Below are positions 8,601-17,617 of a stretch of DNA of 64,000 nt, piece by piece. Numbering within the stretch: the stretch's first letter is position 1; every line of letters starts with the position of its first letter. Both the position numbers and the translations under genes were made by a program. Origin of the DNA: Neotabrizicola shimadae (GTDB lineage: Bacteria > Pseudomonadota > Alphaproteobacteria > Rhodobacterales > Rhodobacteraceae); assembly GCF_019623905.1 (NCBI RefSeq), contig NZ_CP069370.1, positions 2,542,001 through 2,606,000 of the forward strand. Reading direction: 5' to 3'. The notes beneath the pieces are model-generated. The model did no database searches, had not been told where the DNA came from, and saw nothing but the letters and a program-made list of their open reading frames with translations.

Positions 8601-10748
8601 GTTAACGGTGGCACCCGAGGTGCTGATGGTGCCGCCCCGGAATGCCGCATCGCCCTGGTCAGTGGCAGGGCCGGTGAAGGTGGAATCCCTCACGGTGAGG
8701 TTTCCATTGAAACCGAACAGGTTCACATGACCCTGGCCGCGGGCGCCGGTGTAGTAGAACCCGTTGTTCTCGAACACCACGCCGTCGAACACAAAGGAGC
8801 CGATGGTGTTGAGGTTCGTGGGGGACGAGCCGTTGGAGGGGTGAGAGTAGAACAGGCCCTGCGATCCGGCATTGCTGATCGAGCCGCCGATGATCTCGAC
8901 CGCGCCCGCATTGACGCCCGGCCCGTCGATGGCGGAGGACTGAACCAACACGCCGTAGAACCGGCCCGTTGCGTCGATGTTCAGGCCGATGAAGCGCATC
9001 ACATCGCCGGTCTCCATCGCGTCGGACACCGAAATCTGGCCCTGAACGGTGACACCGGAGCCCGCAGCCGCGATGGTGATGGCCTTGTCAGTGACGGTAA
9101 CGTCACCGGCATAGGTTCCATCGGCAACAAGCACCTCGTCTCCGCCATCGGCCGCATTCACGCCCGCCTGGATCGAGGTGAACTCGCCCGACGCGGAAAC
9201 GAGGATCACGTCCTTGTCGGCAAAGCTCAGCCGCCCCGCGCCCGTGATGGTGACGCTGTCCGTGCCGTTGGTTGCGGTGGCCGTGGTGCCGTTCCAGGTG
9301 ATGGTCCAGTCGCCGCGGTTGCCGGACAAGACAACGACATCCGTGCCGCCGCCCGCATGGATCGTGTCATTGCCGCCGCTGCCGATGATGCGGTCGTTGC
9401 CGCCGCCGCTTTCGATAAGGTTGTCGGCCGAGGACCCGGTCACTGTGTCGTTGCCGTTGCCGGTGCGGATGCTCTCGATCGACGTCAGGCTTGCGGTGAA
9501 GGCGCCGGTCACGGCGCCTGTGGACAGGTTTGCCGTGATCGCGCCTGTCGCGGTCGAGGCGTCGAACGTGTCGACGCCGCCGCGACCGTCGATCACGTCG
9601 GCGCCGGCGGTCGCCACGAAGGTGTTCGCGCCCACATTGCCAAACAGGCCATCCGCCCCGGCCGAGCCCGAAACATTCTCGATGTTCAGCAGGCTGTCGA
9701 TGCCGGTCGCAGTCGAGAAGGCGGTGCCGGTCATCAGGTCCACGAAGCTGCCGGCGGTGCCGGCATTTGCCATGAGCAGCGTGTCGGTGCCCAGACCACC
9801 GTCGACCGTGTCGTTGCCAGCAACGGCAAGGATCATGTCGTCGCCCGAGCCGTAATCATACAGGTTGCTGATCGGGCCGGGCACCTCGCCGGGGCTGAAA
9901 TCGGTAATCAGCCCGACGTTGCCGCCCGCATCGCTGGAGAAATCGTTGCCAGTAACGGTGTCTCCGCCTTCACGCACACGCAGTTGCCCGCCGAAGCGAT
10001 TGGTGAAGCCGGTGAAGGAGTTGCCCGAGATCAGAGAATCCTCGGCGTCAATTGTGACGAGAGAGTTGCCTTGGGCGTTGCCGTTCGCGTTTGTGCCACC
10101 CGCGGTGCCACTTACAATGTTATTGGTGAATGTGATGTTCGAGGCATTCTGTCCGTTGCCCCCCAGAACGACCAGCTGACGCGGCACGTTCGCATCGGTG
10201 AACTGACCGCCGAAGCCCTCGCCACCAGGAATGGTGCCAACGAAGGTCTGGCCCGAGAATGTGTTTCCGTCGATCAGCAGCCCCGTCAGCACGGCGCTCC
10301 ATTCGCCCTGAAGACCGGCATCGCCGTTGGCAACGATCTCGTTGTCCTGGATGACCAGGTTAGAATGATCGCCCTGCAGGTAGACCGCTGCGGTTTCGAT
10401 ACCCGGATTGGGTCCGTCATACCCGTTGATGATGAACCCGTGGCCGGTGCCACCGATCGTTACGTCATTCACACCATTGGTGAGAACCACCGTACCAAGA
10501 TCAGAAGAAGGCGGAGTGGGAGTCGCAGAACCGTTGATGATCACGCCACGGTCGCTTTCCGCCTTGAGCGTGATGCCGCTGGTCGAGATTGTGACGTTCT
10601 CGTTATAGACACCGTTCGCGACGGTAATGGTGGTTCCCGCAGATGCGGCAGTCACGGCCGCCTGAATCGACCAGAAGTTTGTGGCCGACTCGGGGATGCT
10701 GCGGTCAACGGTGAATTGGGTGGGAAGCGGCGCCAAGGTAACCTCCAT
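5628..10748 (-). CDS. Giant secreted protein: triplicated right-handed beta-helix plus RTX repeats
   Basis: 1706 residues from the chosen start. Three modules of roughly 490 residues begin near residues 29, 524 and 1011. Each opens with an entry motif ([60 protein letters not shown]), runs through a parallel beta-helix of the pectate-lyase/NosD type, and ends with Ca-binding nonapeptides such as [10 protein letters not shown] and GGDGNDLFG. The last module carries the longest RTX array ([22 protein letters not shown]). The C-terminus ends [17 protein letters not shown], like type I secretion substrates. There is no N-terminal signal peptide. No hlyB/hlyD/tolC genes are in the window. The start is ATG 10748; 10763 is an alternative, and neither has a strong ribosome site. 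An adhesin or polysaccharide-active enzyme is inferred; catalytic residues were not identified. Confidence 0.88.
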   Translation of the reverse strand: MEVTLAPLPTQFTVDRSIPESATNFWSIQAAVTAASAGTTITVANGVYNENVTISTSGITLKAESDRGVIINGSATPTPPSSDLGTVVLTNGVNDVTIGGTGHGFIINGYDGPNPGIETAAVYLQGDHSNLVIQDNEIVANGDAGLQGEWSAVLTGLLIDGNTFSGQTFVGTIPGGEGFGGQFTDANVPRQLVVLGGNGQNASNITFTNNIVSGTAGGTNANGNAQGNSLVTIDAEDSLISGNSFTGFTNRFGGQLRVREGGDTVTGNDFSSDAGGNVGLITDFSPGEVPGPISNLYDYGSGDDMILAVAGNDTVDGGLGTDTLLMANAGTAGSFVDLMTGTAFSTATGIDSLLNIENVSGSAGADGLFGNVGANTFVATAGADVIDGRGGVDTFDASTATGAITANLSTGAVTGAFTASLTSIESIRTGNGNDTVTGSSADNLIESGGGNDRIIGSGGNDTIHAGGGTDVVVLSGNRGDWTITWNGTTATATNGTDSVTITGAGRLSFADKDVILVSASGEFTSIQAGVNAADGGDEVLVADGTYAGDVTVTDKAITIAAAGSGVTVQGQISVSDAMETGDVMRFIGLNIDATGRFYGVLVQSSAIDGPGVNAGAVEIIGGSISNAGSQGLFYSHPSNGSSPTNLNTIGSFVFDGVVFENNGFYYTGARGQGHVNLFGFNGNLTVRDSTFTGPATDQGDAAFRGGTISTSGATVNPDKAISVSGVRTGTPGVGGYIDAGVLIIDNVDITGFYGSDVVSFYNIQSFASNSITGLDIDASARWTLVNFDGVSGLVDLSTGVDGTNSLNGQISQLQGLSADDTFTGTDGSDFLNGRGGADDLSGGDGNDLFGYSAAAEFATGEQVDGGAGTDTLLFGSAAAETLVLSVDVTSIENVTLATGSTGLGVDASAVGNALSIMGNAGANTIIATDFADTVSAGNGNDTVTGGEGNDSIDGGAGTDTVVVAGTATFSASGGVWTVTTSGDGADSLQNVEIVDDGGTGKIILVGQGGIATIQEALLLAGDGDTILIGEGTYSGKFTITQNNLTIKGIGDPANIVIAGSFEADNGITGSVKEFFETATSYNNSAGAGITIAASGVSLQNLTIDSFYVGVELGNGISNVTLTDVDITDTEVGIRKGTAATVTNITINGGTISDSYQGISFFKAVGAAGRVNGLVIDGTTFDGLGEKGIYLETGDNVSILDIVMNDVGQFGRGPAFGSSAQVGEFGAGIDINLKYDNGTPYSGIIIDGFTFTDVGLSAGPDTVLQDFGAAIAIKARNDASSYNTNPAYYTGALIVQNGSIIGTSTAIRVGEPGKTIAGPAVTVTNVTVDGATVGELDNVTTSIATVVMTSASEVWHTVSTTTGQVRISGGDGADTIYGGVNGDTLIGGTGDDVLVGGTGADVLNGNSGFDTASYAASDAAVSVDLQVGVASGGHATGDVLALIEYLIGSDYGDTLNGSVGSNILFGGGGNDVMNGRAGSDVLWGGEGSDNLVGGDGVDFLRGGAGADTLTGGAAVDTADYTDSDAAVTVTAGNSTGSGGHAQGDTLISIENLRGADGFGDILNGNAGVNRIEGLGGNDTILAGAGSDVVLGGLGQDEITLGTGADRVAYASSTEGGDTVTDFNVAADTFQFAAAGFAGLVAGSSLGVTGQFVSNASGTADGAMAQVVYDNDDGLLFWDADGTGSGSAVLIATLSNLAGLTAADFLIV

Positions 10749-11183
10749 GCAATCTTCAAACATGGCTGGGACCAGGCAATAACTGTCTATCCGCCAAAGC
10801 GGTGATAAACACGCCATTGCGGAGTGGTTGCTGCCCCCAGCCCAGCTCCATGCTCGGCATCCTTGCAGCACAATTTCTGGTTAGGAAGCGAAAAATTTAT
10901 GCGTTCTCGTCACCGCGCCCGAATAAATCGTGAGCGTGGCCGATTTTGTCACTCCATTCGACCCTGGGACTATTATGCTATGGGCCTTTAATCTTATGGT
11001 TGTATGTATTTATGGATATATGTCTTTGCTAGATCACACGACCCGCGCTCGTCTGTATTTACTGCCGTGAGAAAGCCTCCTCAGCTTTCCAACTTTCTTT
11101 CGCCTTTAAACCAAGGATTGCGCAGTCGGCCTAGAAAACCCCTCAATCTGCCAACGCTTCGAATCGTAAGTAGACAAATGGGT
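10749..11183. other. 435-bp AT-rich gap upstream of the RTX gene
   Basis: This non-coding stretch between aroA and the RTX gene is clearly richer in A/T than its surroundings, with runs such as AAAAATTTATG, TATTATGCTATG and TTTATGGATATATG. It is the longest gap in the window and must hold the RTX promoter. CATAAT on the minus strand near 10972-10977 is a possible -10, but no convincing -35 was found. No ORF with normal coding character was seen in it. Confidence 0.6.
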
Positions 11184-12524
11184 TCAGATCAACTCAGCGC
11201 CAAGATCGCGCATCAGACCTTCAAACAGCGGGAAGGATGTCGCGATGGGGGTGGCGTCGTCCACCGTCACCGGCGCCTGTGCCGCGAGGCCGCAGACCAG
11301 GAAACTCATGGCGATCCGATGGTCCAGATGGACGGCGCAGCTCGCCCCACCCGGCACACCGCCTGCACCCATGCCATGAACGATAAGCGTGTCCTCGTCC
11401 TCCTCGACGCGCACACCGCAGGCTTCCAAGCCGCGGGCCATTGCGTCGATGCGATCGCTTTCCTTGACACGCAGTTCCTTAACCCCGCGCATCACGGTCG
11501 TGCCTTCGGCAAAGGCGGCGATGACCGAGAGGATCGGGTACTCGTCGATCATCGAGGGGGCGCGGTCGGGCGGCACCTCGATGCCCTTGAGGCGGTCGGA
11601 AAAGCGTACGCGAAGGTCCGCCACAGGCTCTCCGCCTTCCTCGCGCTGGTTCAGGAACTCGATCTCGGCGCCCATTTCGGCCAAGGTTCGATAAAGTCCA
11701 TTCCGGGTCAGGTTTTGACTGACTCCAGGCACGGAAATGTCCGACCCCGGCACGATCAACGCAGCAGCCACCGGGAAGGCGGCGGACGAGGGATCACGCG
11801 GAACCGCCACGGTCTGGGGCTTCAGCTCGGGCCGTCCGGCCAGGGTGATGATGTGACCTTCGGCGCCCTTCTCCACATGAAGCCGCGCCCCGAAGCCCAC
11901 GAGCATCCGTTCGGAGTGGTCGCGAGTCGGCTCGCGTTCGATCACCACGGTCTCGCCGGGCGCGTTCAGGCCCGCCAGCAGCACCGCGGATTTCACCTGT
12001 GCCGATGCCACCGGCAGCGCATAGCGGACCGGCACGGGATCGGCGGCGCCGACGACGGTCATGGGAAGGCGTCCGCCTTTGCGGCCCCAGGCGCGAGTGC
12101 CGAACATCGAGAGCGGATCGGTGACCCGGCCCATCGGGCGTTTGCGCAAGGACGCGTCGCCGGTGAAGGTGGCAGTGATCGGCGAGGTGGCCATGGTGCC
12201 CATGATGAGCCGGACGCCGGTGCCGGAGTTGCCGCAGTCGATCACATCTTCGGGCTCGCGGAAGCCGCCGACCCCAACTCCATGAACTGACCAGGCGCCT
12301 TCGCCGTGGCGCGTCACTTCGGCGCCGAAGGCCCGCATGGCCTTTGCGGTGTCCAGCACGTCCTGGCCTTCCAGGAGTCCGGTGATCTTCGTCTCGCCCA
12401 CGGCCATGGCGCCGAAGATCAGCGCGCGGTGGCTGATGGACTTGTCGCCGGGGATCAGGGCCAGCCCCTTGATGGCACCGGACTTGCGCGAGGTCATCGG
12501 GCGGGCTTGGCCGTGGCCGGACAT
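11184..12524 (-). CDS. aroA: 3-phosphoshikimate 1-carboxyvinyltransferase (EPSP synthase)
   Basis: A 446-residue shikimate-pathway enzyme that joins PEP and shikimate-3-phosphate. Motifs in order are [11 protein letters not shown] (25-35), GNSGTGVR (98-105), [52 protein letters not shown] and the C-terminal LDHRIAMSF. The pattern resembles the class II (Agrobacterium CP4-like) enzymes. At the CP4 Ala100 position it has Gly101 (GNSGTG rather than GNAATG), so glyphosate tolerance should not be assumed. The start at 12524 has AGGAG upstream. trmB lies 68 bases upstream on the same strand. Confidence 0.95.
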   Translation of the reverse strand: MSGHGQARPMTSRKSGAIKGLALIPGDKSISHRALIFGAMAVGETKITGLLEGQDVLDTAKAMRAFGAEVTRHGEGAWSVHGVGVGGFREPEDVIDCGNSGTGVRLIMGTMATSPITATFTGDASLRKRPMGRVTDPLSMFGTRAWGRKGGRLPMTVVGAADPVPVRYALPVASAQVKSAVLLAGLNAPGETVVIEREPTRDHSERMLVGFGARLHVEKGAEGHIITLAGRPELKPQTVAVPRDPSSAAFPVAAALIVPGSDISVPGVSQNLTRNGLYRTLAEMGAEIEFLNQREEGGEPVADLRVRFSDRLKGIEVPPDRAPSMIDEYPILSVIAAFAEGTTVMRGVKELRVKESDRIDAMARGLEACGVRVEEDEDTLIVHGMGAGGVPGGASCAVHLDHRIAMSFLVCGLAAQAPVTVDDATPIATSFPLFEGLMRDLGAELI

Positions 12525-12592
12525 GGGGCACTCCTGCAGAAAGGTCGGTGCCTGATAGCGCACCCGTTTCGGGTCGTCCACGGGCAGCAGGG

Positions 12593-13282
12593 TCAGCGCC
12601 GGCGGAAGGTGAGGTAGTGCGGCGGGCGACCCTCGCGCAGGGCTTTCTGTTCGTAACGGGTGGAGAGCCAGTCGGACCAGGGGGTGCTGCCCTGGTCGAT
12701 CAGGTCGAAGCCGGCGGGCGGGACTTCCTCCAGCGTCTGGCGGACGTAGTCGGGGATGTCGGTGGCCACGCGGAACTCGGCGCCCGGCTTCATCGCGCGG
12801 GCGAGGGGGAGGAGGTGTTCGGGGGTGACGAAGCGGCGGCGGTGGTGGCGGGCCTTGGGCCAGGGATCGGGGTAGTTGAGGAAGGCCTTCGACAGGCAGG
12901 CGTCGGGCAGGACGTCGAAGAGGTCGCGGACGTCGCCCGGGTGGAGGGCGAGGTTGGAAAGGCCCGCCGCCCGGATCTTGCCGAGGAGCATGGCGATGCC
13001 GTTCACGAAGGGTTCGGCGCCGATGATCTGGGTCTGGGGGTTGAGGGCGCCCATGTGGACGAGGTGTTCGCCCCCGCCGAAGCCGATCTCGAGCCAGAGG
13101 GGGGCGTCGCCCCAGGGGGTGAGGTCCAGCGGCCGGCGCTCGGGGTTCTCGTCCCGTGTCACGCCCTTGAGGCTGAGGCGGTCGAGGTCCTCGGCCAGGT
13201 AGGCCTTTTGCGCCGCCCGGAGGGTCTTGCCATGGGTGCGGCCATAGAAGTTGCGGTGGGTGAGGGCGGGATCGGAGGACAT
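12593..13282 (-). CDS. trmB: tRNA (guanine-N7-)-methyltransferase
   Basis: 229 residues. It methylates G46 in the tRNA variable loop using SAM. The SAM-binding block [10 protein letters not shown] (about residues 64-73), the motif [17 protein letters not shown] and the C-terminal [12 protein letters not shown] are diagnostic for TrmB. The ATG at 13282 has AAGGG upstream; a TTG at 13297 is also in frame. It is first in a minus-strand pair with aroA. Its upstream region contains copy B of the dispersed repeat. Confidence 0.95.
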   Translation of the reverse strand: MSSDPALTHRNFYGRTHGKTLRAAQKAYLAEDLDRLSLKGVTRDENPERRPLDLTPWGDAPLWLEIGFGGGEHLVHMGALNPQTQIIGAEPFVNGIAMLLGKIRAAGLSNLALHPGDVRDLFDVLPDACLSKAFLNYPDPWPKARHHRRRFVTPEHLLPLARAMKPGAEFRVATDIPDYVRQTLEEVPPAGFDLIDQGSTPWSDWLSTRYEQKALREGRPPHYLTFRRR

Positions 13283-13357
13283 GGGCGACCCTTTCAAGGC
13301 GCCGGGGGATTAGCCGGGGCCGGGGTGGGGGTCAAGGCCGGGGGCAGGGGCGGAGGG

Positions 13358-13439
13358 GCGTCCGAGCTCGGACGCTTTTCGCACATAATGATTTCAATGA
13401 CTTGCGGTTACGAATTAACTTGGACTTAAGAATTGCCCG
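13358..13439 (+). repeat. Dispersed palindrome/CtrA-box-like element, copy B
   Basis: Palindrome GCGTCCGAGCTCGGACGC at 13358-13375, then TTTTCGCACATAA, GATTTCAATGACTTGC, a short variable part, TTAACTTGGACTTAA (13415-13429) and GAATTGCCCG. The last 25 bases match the reverse complement of copy A throughout. Unlike copies A and C it does not follow a stop codon in its own orientation. It lies in the divergent spacer between trmB and the MarR gene. Confidence 0.9.
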
Positions 13440-13490
13440 CGACCGCGCGAGCCGCGCGCCCGAATTTGGTTGACGCGGAAACCATTTTTG

Positions 13491-13510
13491 TTAGTTTCCA
13501 GGGAAACCAA
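13491..13510. promoter_or_regulatory. Inverted repeat abutting the MarR-family start, probable autoregulatory operator
   Basis: TTAGTTTCC-AG-GGAAACCAA, nine-base arms with one mismatch, ends exactly at the ATG of the MarR gene and covers its ribosome site. A further GGAAACC half-site occurs at about 13478. A TTGACG -35-like hexamer is at 13470-13475. Autorepression is inferred from the position. Confidence 0.6.
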
Positions 13511-13969
13511 ATGGACCCGAGTCGCATGACCTCCGACCTGACGGATCACCTGGGCTACTGGCTGCGGCTGGTGTCGAATGCTGTATCGAACGGCTTTGCG
13601 CGCCGCCTTCAGGCCAAGGACGTGACGGTGGCGGAATGGGTGCTGCTGCGCCTGCTGCTGGCGGGCAAGGGCCAGCCGTCGGCCCTGGCGCGCGAGATGG
13701 GCATGACCAAGGGCGCCATCAGCAAGCTCTCCGACCGGCTGGAAGCGCGCGGGCTGGTGGCGCGGCAGTCCGATCCGCAGGACGGGCGGGCGCAGGTGCT
13801 GCGCCTGACCGAGGCCGGCGCGGCGCTGGTGCCCCTGCTGGCGGCGATGGCCGACACGAACGACACGGAATTCTTCGCCGTCCTGAGCGAAGACGAGCGC
13901 GCCACGCTGAGGGCGCTGATTGAGAAGATGGCCGAGCGTCACGGGCTGACCGAGACGCCGGTGGACTGA
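13511..13969 (+). CDS. MarR family transcriptional regulator
   Basis: 152 residues with the winged-helix core SALAREMGMTKGAISKLSDR and the wing RQSDPQDGRAQVLRLTEAG, which contains the conserved DxR of MarR proteins. The ATG at 13511 directly follows an inverted repeat likely to be its own operator; an alternative ATG lies at 13526. The next gene (DUF1398) begins 42 bases downstream on the same strand and is the likely co-regulated target. The ligand is unknown. Confidence 0.92.
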   Translation: MDPSRMTSDLTDHLGYWLRLVSNAVSNGFARRLQAKDVTVAEWVLLRLLLAGKGQPSALAREMGMTKGAISKLSDRLEARGLVARQSDPQDGRAQVLRLTEAGAALVPLLAAMADTNDTEFFAVLSEDERATLRALIEKMAERHGLTETPVD

Positions 13970-14011
13970 CCCCACACTGACCTGACCCTGACCCGAGAAA
14001 GGACCTGCGCC

Positions 14012-14413
14012 ATGGACGCGGAACGGATTTCTATTGCCCAGACCTGCCTGAACGCCGCGCATGACGGCAGCATGGCCTTCCCGAAGATCGTGGGGATGTT
14101 GATCGGCGCCGGATTCGACGGCTATCTGGTGGACTATCGCCGCAACACAACGAGCTACTACCTGCCCGATGGAGACAGCGCCGATCTGGCGATGCCGACC
14201 CATGGCGGTGCGGTCGCTGAGCGGTTCGATGCCGCCGAGGTTGCCGCCGCGGTGCGGGCGACGCAGGCCGGGGGGCCGGATTACACCTATGTGGGGTTCT
14301 GCGAGCGGGTGAAGGCCGCGGGCTGTGCGGGATATCTGGTGTCGTTCTGTGGACGGCGGGTTCTTTACTTCGGACGCACCGGCGAGGTTCAGGTCGAGAT
14401 GTTCCCGTCCTGA
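14012..14413 (+). CDS. DUF1398 family protein
   Basis: A 133-residue soluble protein. FPKIVGMLIGAGFDGYLVDY and GDSADLAMP fit the DUF1398 family (E. coli YbcV-like), which has no established function. It follows the MarR gene by 42 bases with a GAAAGGA ribosome site, so the two probably form an operon. Its 3' end overlaps the convergent VOC gene by 25 bases. Confidence 0.78.
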   Translation: MDAERISIAQTCLNAAHDGSMAFPKIVGMLIGAGFDGYLVDYRRNTTSYYLPDGDSADLAMPTHGGAVAERFDAAEVAAAVRATQAGGPDYTYVGFCERVKAAGCAGYLVSFCGRRVLYFGRTGEVQVEMFPS

Positions 14414-14856
14414 TCCAGCGGGCGTTCGCCGATGCGTTCGGCGACCATGACAAGGTAGCCGTCCGGGTCCTGCACGAGAAACTCGCGCTGGCCGCCCAGG
14501 CGGTCGCCCCAGTCACGCCACTTCTCGCGCAGAGGCACATAGAAGGGCAGGCCGGCCGCCTGGACGCGGGCGGCCACCGAGCGCACATCGGACACGAAAA
14601 CCTGCACCACGGTGCCGCGGCCATAGGGCGGCTCCATCGGCCCGGTCTCCCAGTCGCCGTCGCGCTCATAGACCATGACCTGTGCGCCATCGGGGTGTTC
14701 CAGACAGGCGAGTTTCTGCGACGGGCGTTCGAAGGCGATGTGGAAGCCAAGGACCGATGTCCAGAACTCCCGGGCGCGGGGATAGTCCGACACCATCATC
14801 TCGGCGATGAGGGGCGACCAGCGGGCGGGAGGTGCGCCGGTGCCCATGTCAGGCAC
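14389..14856 (-). CDS. VOC superfamily protein (glyoxalase/bleomycin-resistance fold)
   Basis: 155 residues if started at the GTG 14856; ATG 14847 would give 152. Two beta-alpha-beta-beta-beta units are visible: PLIAEMMVSDYPRAREFWTS leads the first, and VVQVFVSDVRSVAARVQAAG with VQDPDGYLVMVAERIGE forms the second. The fold is shared by glyoxalases, dioxygenases and antibiotic-binding proteins, and the substrate cannot be told. The coding region overlaps the DUF1398 3' end. A ten-codon ORF with a better ribosome site (14849-14881) ends across its start. Confidence 0.85.
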   Translation of the reverse strand: MPDMGTGAPPARWSPLIAEMMVSDYPRAREFWTSVLGFHIAFERPSQKLACLEHPDGAQVMVYERDGDWETGPMEPPYGRGTVVQVFVSDVRSVAARVQAAGLPFYVPLREKWRDWGDRLGGQREFLVQDPDGYLVMVAERIGERPLDQDGNIST

Positions 14857-14881
14857 GGGACTTTGGCAAGGGGCGGGTCAT
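14849..14881 (-). CDS. Possible ten-residue leader peptide MTRPLPKSRA
   Basis: An ATG with a strong AGGAG site (14889-14893) opens a frame of only ten codons. Its TGA (14849-14851) lies between the GTG (14856) and ATG (14847) candidates for the VOC gene. This fits a translationally coupled leader, but a frameshift or chance are alternatives. Confidence 0.35.
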   Translation of the reverse strand: MTRPLPKSRA

Positions 14882-15008
14882 GGTGGCTCTCCTGCGGTTC
14901 GCTGCGAGGGTAGCCGTGGCGCAGCGGGGGTGGAAGGGCCGGCGCACAGTGCGGATTGACAGGAGGCAGGCCGACTGGCCCAATCGGGAAATTGCCCAGG
15001 AGGAAACC

Positions 15009-15935
15009 ATGTCCGACCGAATGCTCCCTGTCCGTCTGCCCCGGCCCGCGCTTGCGGGGCTGCGGACCCTTTCGATGTGCACGGTACTGGCCCTGGGCGT
15101 GCTGCCTGCGGCGGCGGATACGGCACTGCCTGACCAGGAGGGTTGGGTTGCGGCGCGGAAATCCGTGACGACAGCCGATGGCCAGATGCTGACCTATGTG
15201 GAAGCCGGGCCGAGCGAGGGCCAGCCGGTGATCCTGCTGCATGGTTATACCGACAACAGCCGCAGCTGGTCCTTGCTGGCGCCCCATCTGGAGGGACGGC
15301 GGCTGATCATGGTGGACCAGCGCGGCCACGGCGGCAGCGCCGCACCGGCGTGCTGCTATGATCCCGGCGTGATGGCCGAGGATATTGCGGGGCTGATGAC
15401 GGCGCTGGACATCGACAAGGCCGATGTCGTGGGCCATTCCATGGGATCGGTGACGGCGGCCACGCTTGCGGCCTGGCATCCCGACAAGGTGGACCAGCTG
15501 GTGCTGATCTCCACCGCCGTCGAGATGCCGGCGGCGCCGACCGAATGGCTGTGGGCCAATGTGCCGGGCCTGCCCCAGCCGATCGACCCGAACAGCCAGT
15601 TCATGCTGGACTGGTACTACAACCCCAACCCGGTGCCTGCCGACTTCATCGACCGCGAGCGCGCGGAGAGTGCCGCCACCTCGCATGACGCCTGGATGGG
15701 TGTGCTTCGCGGGCTGACTGCGATGGATCTGGGCAAGGTGGCGCCGATGGTGAAGGCGCCCACGCTGATCCTTTGGGGCGACCAGGACGGGTTCTTCGAT
15801 GCGGCCAGCCAGGAGGCGGTGAAGGCCGCCTATCCGGCGGCTGAATACCAGGCCTATCCGGGCTATGGGCACAACATGTTCTGGGAAGTGCCCGATCAGG
15901 TGGGCGCCCGGCTCATGGCTTTCCTGAAGCCCTGA
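15009..15935 (+). CDS. Secreted alpha/beta hydrolase
   Basis: 308 residues. An N-terminal hydrophobic stretch (about residues 16-37) ending LPAAADT looks like a Sec signal peptide, so the enzyme probably acts in the periplasm. The oxyanion segment LLHGYTDNSRSW is near 77-88, the nucleophile is Ser144 in VVGHSMGS, the acid is Asp258 or Asp260 (WGDQDG) and the base is His288 (YGHNMFW). The start at 15009 follows AGGAGGAAACC; a frame opening at 14832 was rejected. The substrate is unknown. It converges on tatA. Confidence 0.9.
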   Translation: MSDRMLPVRLPRPALAGLRTLSMCTVLALGVLPAAADTALPDQEGWVAARKSVTTADGQMLTYVEAGPSEGQPVILLHGYTDNSRSWSLLAPHLEGRRLIMVDQRGHGGSAAPACCYDPGVMAEDIAGLMTALDIDKADVVGHSMGSVTAATLAAWHPDKVDQLVLISTAVEMPAAPTEWLWANVPGLPQPIDPNSQFMLDWYYNPNPVPADFIDRERAESAATSHDAWMGVLRGLTAMDLGKVAPMVKAPTLILWGDQDGFFDAASQEAVKAAYPAAEYQAYPGYGHNMFWEVPDQVGARLMAFLKP

Positions 15936-15966
15936 GCCGGAGGGCCGCGCGCGTCGGGCTCGATCG

Positions 15967-16185
15967 TCAGAGGCGCGAGGTTTCGTCCGTGATGGCCTTC
16001 GGGCCGGGGTCCTGCTGGGCCGCCGCTTCGGCGGCGGCCTGGGCTTCGCCGTCCTTCATGGCGGATTTGAAGCTGGAAATGCCCTTGCCGACTTCGCCCA
16101 TCAGCGAGGCGACCTTGCCCTTGCCGAAGAGGACAAGGACGACGATGGCAATGAGAAGCAGTTGGGTGGGACTCATGGGGTGCAT
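15967..16185 (-). CDS. tatA: Twin-arginine translocase subunit TatA
   Basis: 72 residues: one N-terminal membrane helix (LLLIAIVVLVLFGKGK), the hinge, an amphipathic helix (MGEVGKGISSFKSAM) and a short acidic tail. This is the standard TatA plan for pores that export folded proteins. The start at 16185 is chosen over the ATG at 16176 because GGAG lies upstream. tatB and tatC do not follow, since the next gene is a convergent hydrolase, so this copy stands alone. Confidence 0.88.
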   Translation of the reverse strand: MHPMSPTQLLLIAIVVLVLFGKGKVASLMGEVGKGISSFKSAMKDGEAQAAAEAAAQQDPGPKAITDETSRL

Positions 16186-16357
16186 GGCGGGTCTCCGGGG
16201 AATGATGCGCCTTCGATACGCCCGGACGCCCTGCCCCGCCACGGGTGGCGGCGGCAGACGATGTCTGTAGCTGCCGCGTTTTTGTCAGTTTCGCCTTGGG
16301 CGAAGAACCCCGAAGCGGTTCCACGACACGCAAACGGCGGCGCCTTTCGGTGCCGCC

Positions 16358-16409
16358 GGGGATGAGTTTGCGGCAGCGCCGCGGGGGATGAGTTTGCGGC
16401 AGCGCCGCG
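16358..16409. repeat. Perfect tandem duplication of a 26-bp unit
   Basis: Two adjacent identical 26-bp units (16358-16383 and 16384-16409), each beginning GGGGATGAGTTTGCGG. The second runs into the 5' arm of the metK terminator hairpin. The arrangement looks like a recent slippage or duplication event. Confidence 0.9.
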
Positions 16410-16438
16410 GGCGGGGGCTCGATGCCCCCGCCCGCGGC
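16404..16438 (-). terminator. metK terminator hairpin
   Basis: A perfect 15-bp stem (GCCGCGGGCGGGGGC, 16404-16418, with its complement at 16424-16438) around a five-base loop, just after the metK stop. No clear T-run follows. Confidence 0.6.
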
Positions 16439-16445
16439 ACCTGCG

Positions 16446-17612
16446 TCAGACCGCCTTCTTCAGCGCCTCGACCAGGTCGGTGCGTTCCCAGGAGAAGCCC
16501 CCGTCGGCCTCGGGGGCGCGGCCGAAATGGCCGTAGGCCGAGGTGCGGGCGTAGATCGGGCGGTTCAGCCCCAGATGGGTGCGGATGCCGCGCGGCGTCA
16601 GGTCCATGACCTCGGCCACCGCCTTTTCGATCGCCGCTTCGTCCACCTGGCCGGTGCCGTGCGTGTCGACATAGATCGACAGGGGCTTGGCCACGCCGAT
16701 GGCATAGCTGACCTGAAGCGTGCAGCGGTCGGCGAGGCCGGCGGCAACGACGTTCTTGGCCAGGTAGCGCGCGGCATAGGCGGCGGAGCGGTCCACCTTG
16801 GTCGGGTCCTTGCCCGAGAAGGCGCCGCCGCCGTGGGGGGCCGCGCCGCCGTAGGTGTCGACGATGATCTTGCGCCCGGTCAGGCCCGCGTCGCCGTCTG
16901 GCCCGCCGATCACGAAGGTGCCGGTCGGGTTGACGTGCCATTCGGTCTTCTTGGTCAGCCAGCCTTCGGGCAGGATTTCGCGGATATAGGGTTCCACGAT
17001 GCCGCGGATGACCTTCGAGGTCTGCCGCTTCGAGGTGTGCTGGGTGGAAAGGACGAGCGAAGTGACCTCGACCGGCTTGCCGTTTTCATAGCGCAGCGTG
17101 AGCTGGCTTTTCGCATCGGGGCCGAGCGTGGGTTCGGCGCCGGATTTGCGGGCCTCGGCCAGGCGGCGCAGGATGGCATGGGCGTACTGGATGGGGGCCG
17201 GCATGAACTCGGGCGTCTCGCGCGTGGCATAGCCGAACATGATGCCCTGGTCGCCCGCGCCGTCGCGGTCCACGCCCTGCGCGATATGGGCGGACTGTTC
17301 ATGGATGTAGTTGTGGACCTTGATTTTGTCCCAGTGGAACTTCTTCTGTTCGTAGCCGATGTCGCGGACGCAATCGCGGACGATGGCGTCGATGCGGCCC
17401 ATCATCTCGTGCGTCTTTTCCTTGCTGGAGAGCCCCACCTCGCCGCCGACGACCACGCGGTTGGTGGTGGCGAAGGTTTCGCAGGCGACGCGGGCGTTGG
17501 GTTCTTCCGTCAGGAAGGCGTCGAGCACCGCATCGGAGATGCGGTCGCACACCTTGTCGGGGTGCCCCTCCGAAACGGATTCGGAGGTGAAGACATAGTT
17601 CAGGCGGGACAT
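16446..17612 (-). CDS. metK: S-adenosylmethionine synthetase
   Basis: 388 residues. It makes SAM from methionine and ATP. The sequence contains [20 protein letters not shown] at the N-terminus, [12 protein letters not shown] in the centre, [16 protein letters not shown] as the phosphate-binding loop and the C-terminal TSAYGHFGR. Length and motifs are full. The leader (17618-17666) matches the SAM/SAH riboswitch and includes the GGAG ribosome site, so feedback control of translation by SAM is expected. lnt lies upstream on the same strand. Confidence 0.97.
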   Translation of the reverse strand: MSRLNYVFTSESVSEGHPDKVCDRISDAVLDAFLTEEPNARVACETFATTNRVVVGGEVGLSSKEKTHEMMGRIDAIVRDCVRDIGYEQKKFHWDKIKVHNYIHEQSAHIAQGVDRDGAGDQGIMFGYATRETPEFMPAPIQYAHAILRRLAEARKSGAEPTLGPDAKSQLTLRYENGKPVEVTSLVLSTQHTSKRQTSKVIRGIVEPYIREILPEGWLTKKTEWHVNPTGTFVIGGPDGDAGLTGRKIIVDTYGGAAPHGGGAFSGKDPTKVDRSAAYAARYLAKNVVAAGLADRCTLQVSYAIGVAKPLSIYVDTHGTGQVDEAAIEKAVAEVMDLTPRGIRTHLGLNRPIYARTSAYGHFGRAPEADGGFSWERTDLVEALKKAV

Positions 17613-17617
17613 GGAAA

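Noticed and set aside
6126-10805. A 1559-codon open frame on the plus strand opposite the RTX gene
   Set aside because: It mirrors the repetitive, high-GC RTX gene, has no ribosome site or domain, and is rich in Arg/Ala/Val in the way antisense frames of such genes are.
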